DNA of 64,000 nucleotides from Choanephora cucurbitarum. Lineage: Eukaryota > Mucoromycota > Mucoromycetes > Mucorales > Choanephoraceae. The position numbers and the translations under genes were made by a program. Location: assembly GCA_025331435.1 (NCBI GenBank), contig JAIWNI010000102.1, positions 1 to 64,000 of the forward strand, written 5' to 3'. Numbering within the stretch: position 1 is the stretch's first letter; the number at the start of each line of letters is the position of its first letter. Below are positions 23,577-35,831 of the stretch, piece after piece. The notes beneath the pieces are model-generated. The model was not told the origin of the DNA. It ran no database searches and worked only from the letters and a program-made list of their open reading frames with translations.

Positions 23577-26321
23577 TCTTACTCTTTTAGTGTAGGAGGG
23601 TCTTCTAAAAAAAAAGGAGAAGTACTAAAGAAAAAAAAAGATATCAAGACATTTAAAAACTTTTTTTCTATAGCTTACTCTAATGATCCGTGACTTGTAT
23701 GCTTCATTCTTTTGATTGGATAAAGATTGCCACTAGAACGAATTGGCTTTTTATTTTCGATGATGTAATGCTGCAACGTTGGAAAATGATCCGACAGATA
23801 GAAGCTGCTATTTATTAATTTCTGCATTGTTCCCCATCGGTGATCTCTGAATCTCACTTGCGATTACTTCTATAACAACTCTAAAGAAGTAATTTTCTTG
23901 CTGGCTTGTTTATGTCAAAAGAAGAAAGTGAAATAAATTAATTTAACAGTGATGTTGCAGTCTTTGTAATATAGAGGTCCATACGACACACTTTCTCATT
24001 AGAAACCATTTCAAGTTATCTTTATTGTTTCAGTTGACCATTTTTCATGAGAATTATCCAGAAAAGCAGGTCTCATAAGCCTTCATTTCCCTTGTCCTAT
24101 TACAGGCTTATCTCTCCTCGTATAAACTACACTTGAGCTGTTTAGTAGTACCTTAAGCACTCGATCCTTTTTTGTAAATAAAAGAATTACTTTGTCAACA
24201 GATCTGTCTTTTTGGCACTATCACCTTATCTCTCAGCAAGATTCTTGGAATTGCCTTCACTCTTCAAAGCAATAGTTTCGACAGCTTTTTCCAAAAGTCT
24301 AATATCAGAGCACATGACAAAGCCTGCAACATCCCTTAGGGTACAGATCTCACCGTCGAGAGCTCTGCCATTCTCGCTAACAAAGCTTTCATATAAAGAG
24401 AATACAAAAAGTCAAAGCTTTCATATCCATAAGTAAGTGCCAATCATGTGACAATCAACACCCGATTCATTCGTCGTCAAATCATCAAAAATAACACAAA
24501 AGAGGATCAGTAACATATTAGGCGATACAAGCTAGACTATCCTTGGTGTTATTACCAATGAACTGTAAGTAGTTTTTTCTTTTTACAATAAAAGGAGTTC
24601 TCATGCAATTTGCTGCAATGATGGTTATTTCAATCCACATAGTCACGTACAACAATAAGCTTACTTATTTAGTGAGCAAAAGTTTATGAGACGTTTTCCA
24701 AAACAACACTTTTCGTCCAGCTTTTCAACCCTCAGCCATTGTGTTGACCAAGAAGCAACAGGATTGAGTTGGCTCTGATGGTAATTAGATGATGTTATAA
24801 TATGGAAGATGGAGTGAGCAAACAGTTGACATCAGATACAGGACACAAAATCTCATTTAATTATCTAGGCTCAAAATTCGACGCATAAAATTATTTTGCT
24901 ACTAGTTCAAGAAATAGCAGCTGGTTGCTGTAGTTTTCTTTTCTTTGTGGTTCTCAAGTATTAACTGCATCGTACTATTGCTTTGGTATTAGTACTGTTC
25001 GCTCTGGATACAATTAGACAAACAAATAAACTGCCATCATTGATTCTGTACTAATGCATTCAGAACAATCAAAAGCTATTCAAACAGAGACGACTTATAA
25101 AAACTCATCAACTGATACCAACTTCATAGAATAAGAGTTACATAGACTTCATGCCCATTACCTAGCTGGTTCTTGTGATAGCCATTTACTGATAGCATAA
25201 CTATAGGTCTTATAAAAAAACCTCAAGTTTTATGACAAAAGAAACTCAGCGATCTAATACTTGTAACTGAATTATTATGATGGCCTTCATTGATGATACC
25301 TAAAAGTACTTGAAGAAAAAAGAAAAAGCAGTTTGAACAAATCAATGTACCGCTAGTTTTTCTTGACAAGTTCTTTCAAGATTAGGTAACAAATGTACAT
25401 ATGATGTATGAAGTAGGAAAACCTTGGCTTCGTTGTAATCTTTCTTTGCCCAGTCAGTTTAATTGGATGAACAATACTATTAGAAGCTTTCTTCTTTTGT
25501 TTTTTTATATCCTAATAATTTACACACTTTTTTAGCTCCAAGTACACACTGCTTCTTAATTTTGCAATTGTCAATATGTCTTGTTTAATATTAACAGGTT
25601 GGTCTTCTCTCTTTTTGGGAAAAAATATGATTGTGTGAAGATAAAACCAAAATTCGAAAAAGATAATTTGAAGAACTTTTGTACAAAAATGCAATATTTC
25701 TGGAAATTCTATATTTCTACATGCATAGGACAGCTGTCCTGGTGATAGACTAAAAATGTTCCAATGATATAGAACGCATATCTCAAAAAAGAAAGAGCTC
25801 TCTCACCAGACACTCACTGTAAAAATACTTGTACAGATGCTCGCTTTGAAGGAAAGTAAAAGAAATACTCGTTGGAATTTTTCTCAATGCATTTATATAT
25901 AACTGAAATCAAGCGCGGTTTGAACCCCTTCCGACGTCGGAGTAAGGACAATGCCTATTGTGTTAGGGCACGAGTACAATGAGTCTATCCTTTTAGCCAT
26001 TATTTTTGTATCCTTTGTTTATTTTGAGAGTTGAGTTTAGATATAACGAGTAATAGTTTTTTGTCACAATGGTATAAGCAGCATCCATTACTTCTTCTCT
26101 AGCATCTTGAAAGCAATACTGCTTATTAAGTAGAGCCAGGCTTATTTGTGGAAAACAGTTAGGACTTTTTTAAAAAAAAAAAGCAATGCAATGTTACACC
26201 ATAAGAGGTTCTTGGCAGCATTTGCCACAACGGCGATTTCGGACATAAAAAGCAAATGAATAACAATCCTCTTTTTTTTTTATTCTCGCATTTCTTTCTT
26301 TTTTCTTCTCTATCTCATAAC
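23577..26321. other. Gene-poor region of 2.7 kb
   Basis: Mostly unassigned AT-rich DNA. It holds a coding-like decayed stretch (24212-24436, open on both strands) and a Pol-III-like A-box/B-box pair on the minus strand (25917-25999), both described as findings. The last 60 bp are the CT-rich leader of the CYSTM gene. I found no intact gene. Confidence 0.4.
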
Positions 26322-26669
26322 ATGTCCTATCCTCAACAACCCCCTCAACAACCTTATTACTCACCACCACCTGGTCCTCAACAAGGCTACTACGCTCCTC
26401 CTCAGCCCAATGGCTATTACCAACCTCAGTAAGTTATTTTTTTTCTCTCTCATCCTTGTGCACAAGAAAAGCTTAGATATTTTAATTTATAGACCTCCTC
26501 CACAAACTGTCATTGTTCAGCAACCTCAACAAAAGCAAAACGATGATTGTTGTTGTGCATGGTAAGCCCTAACTGAATCTGGTTCATTTCTTCTTTGTTA
26601 AGCGTATTCATTGTTTGATATAGTTTGTCTGGTATACTCTGTTGTTGTTTACTTGAGGAACTTTGTTAG
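26322..26669 (+). CDS. CYSTM-family cysteine-rich tail-anchored micro-protein
   Basis: The protein has 73 residues in three exons, 26322-26428, 26493-26561 and 26624-26669, too split to appear as a long frame. The N-terminal half is Pro/Gln/Tyr-rich (YPQQPPQQPYYSPPPG). The C-terminus DDCCCAW-CLSGILCCCLLEELC is a classic CYSTM module, a Cys-rich hydrophobic stretch ending near a Glu-Glu-Leu-Cys tail. CYSTM proteins sit at the plasma membrane or other membranes and are linked to stress tolerance; the exact role here is unknown. Both joins are phase 2 and complete Gln and Cys codons. A CT-rich leader precedes the ATG. Confidence 0.85.
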
Positions 26670-27990
26670 ACAGAAGAAGATTGTTAGATAACCCCTACTG
26701 GAAAAAAGATACTCCTATACACATTTACTTGTCATAATATATACATATACACATATTTATCATCACCATCTTAATCACGCTTCTGGTTTCTGTCTTTTTT
26801 TTTCTTGTTTGTTGTCACGGTTTTTTGATTTTTGGATTCAAAGGAGCAAAGGTTAAAAAAAGGGGAGAGAAGAGAGAAGGGAGGGTGTTTACAAATGGTC
26901 ATAACAAGGAATTTAGGATGATGGCGTTAAGGTGGCTTGAGTCAACGCTGAATACCCTAAAAAGAAAGGTCAGGTGTTGAACAACTCGTTTAAGCCCAGT
27001 ACTTGTTACAGAAAATATTTAAAAATAGTGCAGAAAATGAAATTACAGCCTAACCCCTGATGTTTTGCTGCTCTTGACTGATGCTCATTTTCATTGTATC
27101 TCTGCAACAGTGTTATCACCTCTTCGCTTTTTGAAGACGCTAGCCTGTATTTGCAATTCTGACTTTGTCAGAAAAATGGGAGTTGTTTGTTATTGTTTAA
27201 TTTTTCTAACAAGGAAGTGCCTGTCAAATTCAATCAAGATAAATTGATTGTTGTTGAGGAAACAAGGCTTAAAAAAGACGCTATACATCACATTGTTTCA
27301 AACCATAGTTCTCAGTTTCTTTTCTTTCTTGTTTTCTCGAATTTTAGTTTTCTTTTATTAGGTATTATTGCCTTTCTATTCTCTCAGCCATTTTATTCCA
27401 TAAAAAACAAACTTTTCCGCTCACACATAACTTTGCTTTAAAAACAGAAACAAAATAGAATACCGTAAAAAATAAACTTCTTGGAACACAAATTACTTTT
27501 TAACTTAAAGCCACAAAAATTGCTCTTCTTTTTTCAGAGACTTACAACATGTTTTCTATTATCTTTTTTTTTAATATAAACTAGGCAGCTAAACATCAAT
27601 ATGGAGTTTCTTTTTTTATCGAAGAAACTGCCATGTGAAGTTTCTTGAAGTCGTAGCTCGGCTACCTACACAAATACAATTAACATATTCTTGTACCAAG
27701 GAGCACTGATGGTCAACTAAAACATGATTTCTTCTGCTCAAGCTGACTTCAGCCACATAAATCTGTGCTTCAATTCCCTCAATAGCTGAAACAGATCCCT
27801 TAAGTATTGAAGATATCAATACTCTCCTTATATAAAGGATGATTTTGGAGGAGTGTCAGAATCAATTGAGGCAGTGAACATTTTGAATTTATGCATCAAT
27901 CATAAGAACAAAAACGCTTCTTTCCCGCATTCCATATTATGAATTTGACAAAAAGAGTCATAAAACTTTAGCCATAGCCAAAGAACAATA

Positions 27991-28268
27991 ATGAGTGGTT
28001 TATGCTCCATTATACAAATTTTTGTACAGCAAAGAAATATGTCTGCACATAAAACCTGCTATCAAGGAGGGACATCGCTGATCCAGGAAACATACATCTA
28101 TATCTTGTTATTGTTCTGTAAAAGTCTGAGAGCTGTAACTTTGTTTCTTGTTTGTCTGATAGACTGTTTAGTGAGACGATTTTTTTTAAAAATCACTGTA
28201 CAAAAATTTGTATACTGATATCAGTTCAAAGACTGTACAAAATTTTGCACATTGCAAACACCACTCAT
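27991..28268. mobile_element. MITE with TA target-site duplication (Tc1/mariner-like)
   Basis: A 278-bp element flanked by TA on each side (27989-27990 and 28269-28270). Outer terminal inverted repeats begin ATGAGTGGT and stay similar for about 20 nt with a small indel. A perfect 19-nt internal inverted repeat, TATACAAATTTTTGTACAG at 28011-28029, matches 28196-28214. A third related CTGTACAAAA copy lies at 28233. No transposase is encoded. TA duplication and size suggest mobilisation by a Tc1/mariner transposase. Confidence 0.75.
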
Positions 28269-29958
28269 TAGGTCAAGTCAATATTAACCTTTACAACAGG
28301 CTTCTTGACACTACTGATGCAAAGCTAGTAGCACTGCCAGAATACTTTATCAAAAATGCATAGATGCTTTCTGTAAGTTATTCCTTGTTATTTTCTTTCG
28401 TTTTAGTTAGCTCAGGATCTCATTCAATAACATCAACAACATGTAATAGAGGCTTTGAGAAAATAATCTTCGCATCCAAGGCTCCTCTAGAACACTCGAC
28501 TAACATAGCATCAGTGATAGTACAAGGCGAATACCGTTGTCCTGACTGATATCATGCTGCTAATTTGCCTTTTGTCTGACAGCCAGACTCCTCTTTAACA
28601 AAACCAAAAAGGTGATACAACCTTTAGCGACTTGTACCCCACTGATGATTACGCTGTTCATACTCTGCTTTATGCATGATCCTTGACTACCTTTTTCCTA
28701 TTAGTCTTGTTTGCGGCTATCAAAATAGGGACAAAATTATCATTACATAACTCAAGCGCACATAGGATACTCGCCAATGCTTTTGAAAAGAGTAAGGGTT
28801 TGATTTAAAAGGATTATGCCATTTTAAACAGTAGAAGGGTAAGGAAGTTCTATGTTGCACAGATAATCTCCACTTTCTTCTGAGAAGGCTAACTGAAGAC
28901 CTTGTTAAATTACTTTGAGCGTCACTGGTCATCGTTTGCTGAGATAGATGTCAAATACACTTGCTTGGATCGATATCATACAAAACATATGAAACCGCAC
29001 CTGCCATTACTGTTTTGGTTTATTCAAATAACATGATTGATATGAAAAATGACATTACAATGCTACATGTCTTTCTAATTGTATAAAAAATTGTCTATGT
29101 CCTTTTATGACTAATATTGGTTTGCATCTAAAAACAAATTGCTAAGAATTTTCGTTAATAAGGGATTCTTTGTATTGTATTAATAAACTATAGTCATTTT
29201 TAGGTTTAGACCGTTCTTGAAAGCGCACAATTGTGTCCATTCTCGACACAAAACTCTCTTGTATATATATCAAGTATCCAAAAAAATGCTTTTCTTGATT
29301 TCTTTTCGACTTATCTTCATACTGCATTGCATGTAATTTGAATCAGTCTAGTGTGCATTTTTCTGTTTCAGTCATGATCACTAAATCTATCTCACCTAAC
29401 TTAAAGGTCTAATACAAAACAAAACAGCTGATCTTTAGGACCTTTCTTTTTTAGATCAACATTCATGTTACAAAAGGAAAAAGCATCAGTATAACTCTTG
29501 ATTTAAATATAGCAGAGAGGAGTAAACTGACATTTTGCTTTCCTCAACTCACTCCCTCGTAAGGAAATGATGGGGGAAAGTAAAAGTACTCCCTTCTGAG
29601 TTAACCGATGTGAGTGTATCGAAGGTAAGCAAAAAGTTACATTGACTTGAAAGCTTATGATCTACCTTTGTTTTTCTTTGGAGGAAATAAGAAATACTTT
29701 TTATCAAACACCTGTCATATTCTGATTGAGTACCTTGCATGATAGTATGTTGTGTACGTAGAGCATAATATAATAGTCCAAAAAGAGGCAATACGAAAGA
29801 CTGCTTTCTTTTGTCAACTCAAATAATAGAATAGACTGCATCCACCTACCTCTCATCTTGGCTGATGCGTAAGTATACCATACACTTTTATGTACAGATT
29901 GATTTGATCTCTATGGCATCTTTCTTATTTGACTGCTATTGAATTACTGTTATAGTAA

Positions 29959-30060
29959 TCGCTTTATTAATAGTACTGTTGTTCTTGAGAAATACACTCT
30001 TAAATTGAGTGTACCCTTAAATCAAACATTCCAAGATCGAGCGACTGCTGAAGCTTAGAG
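29959..30060 (+). repeat. Dispersed repeat family, copy B
   Basis: About 100 bp sharing TCGCTTTATT, TTCTTGAGAAATACACTC, TTAAATTGAGTGTA, CTTAAATCAAAC and a GAGCGACTGCTGAAGCTTAG end with copies A, C and D. This copy keeps an internal palindrome-like segment around ACACTCTTAAATTGAGTGT. Confidence 0.6.
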
Positions 30061-30477
30061 CATTCTTTCCAGCATAATGCTTTGATTGAGAATATGAAAG
30101 CTGTATAGTCCTGGAAACTGTCAGCCATCAAAGAGCAATACTATTTTAGCATCACACAACTGAGCGCAGCCTTACACAAATTAAGCCTAGTACAATGCAA
30201 TCAGGACACATGCAATTTCTTGTTATTTTATGTTCTTGGCTGAGGACAAATGAGCGTTTAGCCATCGTTTGTTTTTCAAAATAAAGTTATGTATATTCAC
30301 ACATTCAACTTTGAAGTTCCGTGCTCTTTTGTGGTAAGACAATTTTACTCAAACTAACAAGAGCATGAGTCTAAAAAAAAGTTGCGCAAACCGCACAGTC
30401 CACTAAGTCCATGTAAGTAAAGGAAAAACAAAAACTTCTTTTTCTCTACATTTTATTTTTTCTTACCTCTCTACCCA

Positions 30478-32886
30478 ATGCCACCTATCTATCTCAATGA
30501 ACCACAAAGAAAGACACTAAGTGCTATTCTAGATGCATTTATTGCTCCTCTTTCTAGTGAGGAACAAAAAGTCTTTGAAGACAAATTGAAGAAATCCAGT
30601 TGTAATCTTTCTGAAACGCAAGTATCATCTATGGCATCTATCTCGGCTACTTCTTTGGGCATATTACCTGTTGTCATTAAGAAGCTTGAGAGTATTTCCA
30701 AAGACAAGCAAGATGGATTTTTGCAGATTATTACTCTCCTAAGTACCCGTCCAGGTTCTTTACTTATGACAGGATCATGGACTCCCTTAATGGATCTTGA
30801 TAGCCGAAGGCGGCAAGAGATCATGTATAGCTGGAAGACATCATCACTTCGTGCTTTTCGCTTGCTTTTCAAGACATTCTCATCTCTTTCTTTATTCATA
30901 GCCTACAATCAAACAAACTCGCCTTTAAATGATTGTATTGGATTTGATGCTGCTCATGGTGATTCGTTTTTTGAGAATCATCCAGACTATTCTCCTGTTG
31001 AACATGCACGGTTACCTATGATGACAACACAAGAAGCATTGCGAGGTCCATTGAGGTTCGATGCTGTTGTAGTCGGCAGTGGTGCTGGTGGAGGGGTAGC
31101 AGCAGCTGTGTCAGCCAAACAGGGTCTTTCTGTTCTGGTGATTGAGAGAGGAAAATACTACCATCAAAGTGAAATGGAGCCTTTCGAAGAAGCTGCATAT
31201 GATAAAATGTATGATATGGGGAGTACTATCAATTCTGAAAATGGTACTATCGATTGTCTTTCTGGTGCTACATTAGGTAAATAATGAGTGAACTATATAC
31301 ATATGTGTATGTGAAAAAACTCTCTTTTTGTATCCTGATGTACGGATTGCATTCATTTTTTTTAGGAGGAGGAACAGCTGTGAATTATCTGGTTTCCCTT
31401 AAGGTATGTACACATCTATACTTTCTAAGAAACCTTTTCTTGTTGTTGTTTTTGCATACTTACCGGTCTATATGATAGCCACAACATTTTGTTAGAGAAG
31501 AATGGGCTCGTACAGGTCTTGATTATTTCATATCGCCCGAGGTAAATGGATGGCCGAAAACATATTGATCTATTAGCTCATGCATTTCTTGCTTTAGTTC
31601 AATCAAGATCTTGATACTGTATTCAATCGAATTGGTGCCAGCCAAGAAAACATTTTGATAACAAAAGCAAACCAAAAGTTCGAAAAGGGCTGCAAGTAAA
31701 TACAAAGCTAGTTTCTTCTTGAGAGAAAAAGAAGTATATGTTGATGTATGTATTTTCTTGTTGTCAATAGAGAACTCGGCTACCCAATTGAAGCGGTTCA
31801 TGTAAATACAAAGGGCTTGCCTCATCACTGTAGTCGATGCATGTATGGCTGTAGATCAGGCATCAAACAGAGTACTGCTAACACTTGGCTTCAAGATGCT
31901 CATCAACATGGTACATTTTTCTTGGATCGGACTGAGGTGACACAAGTTCTCACCGATCGCCAGAAAGCAATTGGTGTAGAATGCATACTGCATGACTCGC
32001 AAAAGAAGATAGTCATTAGTGCATCTCGTGTTATTGTCGCTTGTGGCGCACTTCGCACCCCATCCTTATTACGTGCTAGTGGTCTTTCAAACCGAAATAT
32101 TGGAAAACATTTGCGCCTGCAGCCCATTATGTTTGGCTTTGCTTTATTTGATGAAGAGATTCGACAAACAGAGGGCCCTCCGATAACAAGAGTATCTGAT
32201 GTAGATGGTGATGCAAAGATTGAAGAAGGTTTAGTCTTGCCTGGTGCTCTTGCTTCTAGATTGCCATGGCGAAATGCTGCTGAACATAAGCAACTGATGC
32301 TGAGACATCAACATGTACTCTCTCTTATCAACGTTGTTCGAGATCAAGACTCTGAAGGCACTGTCTTGCCAGGATCCAATCCAGCTTTTGAATTCAAGCT
32401 GGGTAAAGGAGATGAACAGAGATTGATCACATGTCTTGAGCGTAATATGAAGGTCATGGCTGCTGCTGGGGCACGCGAGCTTCATACCATACAACCTAAT
32501 GTTGAGCCTTTTATCTTTGAAGAAGATGAAGAAAGCCGAATTGATAATCCTCGATTCAAGAGATGGATAGAGTCATTGAAGAAAGTAGGTATTACTCCTA
32601 TCTCTGCTGGCTTGGTTTCAGTACATCAATTGGGTTCATGGTAGGCAATCTATTTTGTTTATTTGTTTGTTTGTGCATTGCTTATTTTAAATTTGATAGT
32701 CGAATGGGTACAAGTCCTAAAGTATCTGCTGTAAAACCTACAGGTGAAACTTGGGAAGTAAAGAATCTGTATGTAGCAGATGGATCCTTACTTCCAACAG
32801 CAGTGGGCGTTAACCCTATGGTAACTATTGAGGCGTTGGCTCTTAAAGTAGCTCGTCATGCTGCTCAATCAAGTGCTCGATTGTAA
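30478..32886 (+). CDS. Long-chain fatty alcohol oxidase (GMC flavoenzyme)
   Basis: The enzyme oxidises long-chain fatty alcohols to aldehydes with O2, using FAD. Exons are 30478-31276, 31366-31403, 31479-31541, 31598-31695, 31771-32640 and 32700-32886, giving 684 residues. The FAD-binding Rossmann motif GSGAGG is at 200-205, followed by VLVIERG. GGGTAVNY follows the second exon join. The FAO motif HQLGSCRMG (from residue 618) is completed by the last join (TG|T = Cys). ADGSLLPTAVGVNPM lies in the C-terminal GMC region. Length is slightly below the ~700-750 usual for fungal and plant FAOs. Location is probably peroxisomal or ER membrane, though the C-terminal SARL is not a strong PTS1. Confidence 0.92.
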
Positions 32887-33481
32887 TTAAAATGCTATTT
32901 TTCTAATAAAGGAAAAAAAGGGTTTAAAGTATCGCATATTTAAACGTTGCAAGCAGAAAGTAAAAGGGAAAAAAATATGCAATCTACATGATATTACAAT
33001 GCTATAACACAATCAGAAACGAAATCAACAATTGAACGATTCAATGAATCCACTTTGGGTTTGGATCTATTGCTAAAAAAAGAAGATTCGTTGGCTTGAT
33101 GATCTAAAGAATGACGCAACTTTTCTTCTAAGTCCCAATTTGACAGAGCTTTGTATGTTTATTTTATTATTCATTTAATTAGAGCTGTTTTGGTAATATG
33201 AGATTTTATAAACTTGCTAAACACTGAAAAGAAGATAAATAGATACCAATATGAAGCTGGTACAAAGCCTATCTTTGATCAAGAGGGACAATGGTCTTTC
33301 GTGTGTGTGTGTGTATTTTTTTACATGTGATTGCTGTTTTTCGTGTCACCACTTTGAAATAGTGGAGAAACGTGGTTTCAAAGCTTGTGAAAAATGCCAT
33401 TTGACTTTTTCCGTATTTTTTTTTTCGCTTTTCTTTTATCACTTTGCTTTACTTCTTTTCCTTTTTCACCTTTTCGTTATT
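32887..33481. other. Intergenic region before bHLH gene
   Basis: About 600 bp. A GT repeat lies at 33302-33313 and the final ~70 bp are the CT-rich leader of the bHLH gene. No further feature was seen. Confidence 0.5.
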
Positions 33482-34677
33482 ATGAACACAAAAGACCGTC
33501 AAATTCAAGAGCCTGTGCCATTTGAAGGTAATAAAAAAAGTAACCTTCGAAACAAAAAAGAAACTTAGCCCAAGGAATGTGTCTTAAATGGAAAAAAACA
33601 GACTTTAAATTCAGCTTAGATTTCCCACAAGATCCATTCTTGCAGCAATCACCTACCTTGGACTTTGCAGCACCCAGTACGCATGCTATTTTGGATGAAC
33701 ATGACCAGAAGGCATTCAGTAGTTTCTTGGATGCTTTCTTTATGGATTCAGACACTATGCCGCAATCGTCATTCGAGCATGGTCATCTGTTCTATCATGA
33801 AGATAACCCAGCTGCACTAGTGACACACACACTACCATCTTCATCCTATTATGAAGAACAGAGAAGACATTCTATTCTTCAATCCCTAGATGAACAAAAG
33901 AAGAAGCTTCAACTAAACCATGAGCCACAGACTATCTATTTGAGATCAAGCGATACCCTCAAGTCACCTTATACGTTCTATTCTGATTCTAAAAAGAGAA
34001 GATATTCAATTGATGAAAACATTAAGAAACCACAACCAATAGCACCATCGCCAGTCAAGAAGCAGAGAACAACAAAGGAATTACTGACAGAAGAAGAAAA
34101 GAAAGCAAATCATATTGCTTCTGAGCAAAAAAGAAGAAGCACAATTCGTCATGGGTTCAAGGAGCTGACGGAGCTTATCCCCACATTAAAGAATGTCAAT
34201 CATTCTAAAAGTGTTGTCCTATTTAAGGCAGCTGAGTTTATTCAAAACTTAGAAAAGCGCAACAAACATCTGAGACATAAACTAGAGTCTCTTAAACTAC
34301 GCACACAGTCTTGTTCTCAATCACCGCCTGGAATGGATCAGAGAAGGGCAAGTAGCAGCAGTAGCACTGATAGTAGTAGTGGCAACAGTCACGACAGTAG
34401 TACTACTGCTAGCACTACTACTACTTTGAATACTCAGTATGATCTAAGTGATCCTCTAAGAGATTTACCAATGGAAACAAAAAAGGCATTGATGGTGCAT
34501 AAAACTCAACAAGAAGAATTGATGCTATACCAAGAACAATTGCAACAATCAAGCCTTTTCCGTGCAAACAAACTACCGCCTATTCTAGGACAATACGGAC
34601 ATAAACCCATCAATGATCATACACTACTAAGAGACTTTCAAGACAAAACTATTCCAGCCACCATGAATATTTTGTAG
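33482..34677 (+). CDS. bHLH transcription factor with H-E-R DNA-contact code
   Basis: Exons are 33482-33527 and 33569-34677, giving 384 residues. The bHLH lies at about residues 195-253. Its basic region HIASEQKRR carries His, Glu (+4) and Arg (+8), the combination that reads the class B E-box CACGTG. Helix 2 runs on into a leucine-spaced segment (LEKRNKHLRHKLESL), a probable zipper. The basic region resembles Mlx/Ino4-type factors more than Myc or Max, but orthology is not claimed. The N-terminal 190 residues are acidic and aromatic, a plausible activation region. A Ser/Thr-rich low-complexity stretch follows the zipper. Confidence 0.88.
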
Positions 34678-34859
34678 TGTAACGAATATACATTTTTACA
34701 AAAACAATAAAAACAGCAAATGTACAGTTCTCTTTCTTTTTTTTTGTAACATAGATGTTGCATTTATATGTGTGAGTATGGGTGAATGGGTGCGTATATA
34801 TGTTGTACAATCCTCTGATTTGAAATAATAGTGTGTATGTGTAAGTGAAAGAGAAAATC

Positions 34860-35831
34860 TTATTGCTTCTTTTCCTCGCTCTCGATTTGCTTAGGAGTAT
34901 CATCACGACCAGGACCTGAATTGGAACAACATTAGCCTCATTCAGTGTATATCCTATTTCAACTATTCCTACCATTTTGTTCCCAAGGTGAGAGAGCACC
35001 TTCGAAGTTTCTGAAGGCTTGAGCCAATTCAACAGGTTCAGAAACAACACGCTTCTTTTCTTCATCGTAACGAACTTCAACATAACCTGTCAAGGGGAAA
35101 TCCTTTCTCAAAGGATGACCTTCAAAACCGTAATCAGTCAAGATACGTCTCAAATCAGGGTGACCAGTGAAGAAGACACCAAACATATCGTAAGTCTCAC
35201 GTTCTTGCCAGTTAGCACCACTGAACAAGGGGACAACAGAAGGAACAGGCGAGATTTCACTTGCATAGGTCTTGACACGAATACGACCATTGTACTTCAT
35301 ACTCAACATGTTGTAAACAACTTCAAAACGGTTGTCACGAGTAGGATAATCAGCAGCTGTAATATCCATAACTGACTTGAATTGAGCGTTAGTGTGATCA
35401 CGCAAGAAAGTCATGACAGGAGTGACAGCAGTAGGAGCAATGAAGATTGTAAGTTCGTCTTTGTAAACACTGAATTGTTGAATGAATTTGGGCATTACAG
35501 ACATCAAGTATTTGCCGTATTCATGAAGATCGTCATTGCCAGACTTGAAGTTAGGGTCGGCAGAGACTTTGTTGTAGTTCTTCTTTTCGGCAGCTTTGTT
35601 TTTTAAAGTAGATAAGTAAAGGCTTCTTTTTTTTTTTGTGTATTGTACAGTCAAATCTAATTACCTTGCAAGCTGACAGAAGTTGTGGCAAAAGAACGGA
35701 CTGCAGTTTGACGAACTATAGTTTGATAGCGTAAGTAAGTTTATTCACTTGGCTAAATCCTCATTCCCTTTACCTGCAGGCATGGTACGAGGAAGACGCA
35801 TTAAACTGGCGCTAATCAATCTTGATGCCAT
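34860..35831 (-). CDS. NADH:ubiquinone oxidoreductase 30-kDa subunit (NDUFS3)
   Basis: A core subunit of the peripheral arm of mitochondrial complex I, homologous to bacterial NuoC. Exons (minus strand) are 35831-35774, 35715-35665, 35593-34973 and 34915-34860, giving 261 residues. The first ~40 residues ([19 protein letters not shown], then [12 protein letters not shown]) form a basic, Ser-rich mitochondrial presequence. The NuoC hallmark [20 protein letters not shown], then [14 protein letters not shown], lies around residues 175-215. The C-terminus is short and charged. The third exon acceptor (ACAAAG) is not pyrimidine-rich, but alternatives hit stops. The gene indicates that a respiratory complex I is present. 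Confidence 0.94.

Larger units (their letters stand above)
26670..30477. other. Gene-poor region of 3.8 kb with MITE and repeat
   Basis: No convincing gene. It contains a 278-bp MITE (27991-28268) and dispersed-repeat copy B (29959-30060). Small frames are scattered without splice or domain support. The 60 bp before 30478 are the CT-rich leader of the alcohol oxidase gene. Confidence 0.45.

Noticed and set aside
27065..27247. A TatD-like start (LTDAHFHC) downstream of the CYSTM gene
   Set aside because: Only the eight-residue match is suggestive. The rest of the frame does not resemble TatD nucleases and no further exons follow.
30489..30899. A 136-codon minus-strand frame opposite the alcohol oxidase
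   Set aside because: Shadow of the first FAO exon; no motif or leader.
35593..35665. An alternative acceptor near the poly-A run for NDUFS3 exon 3
   Set aside because: Acceptors after the A-run put a stop within seven codons; the ACAAAG acceptor at 35594 keeps the frame.
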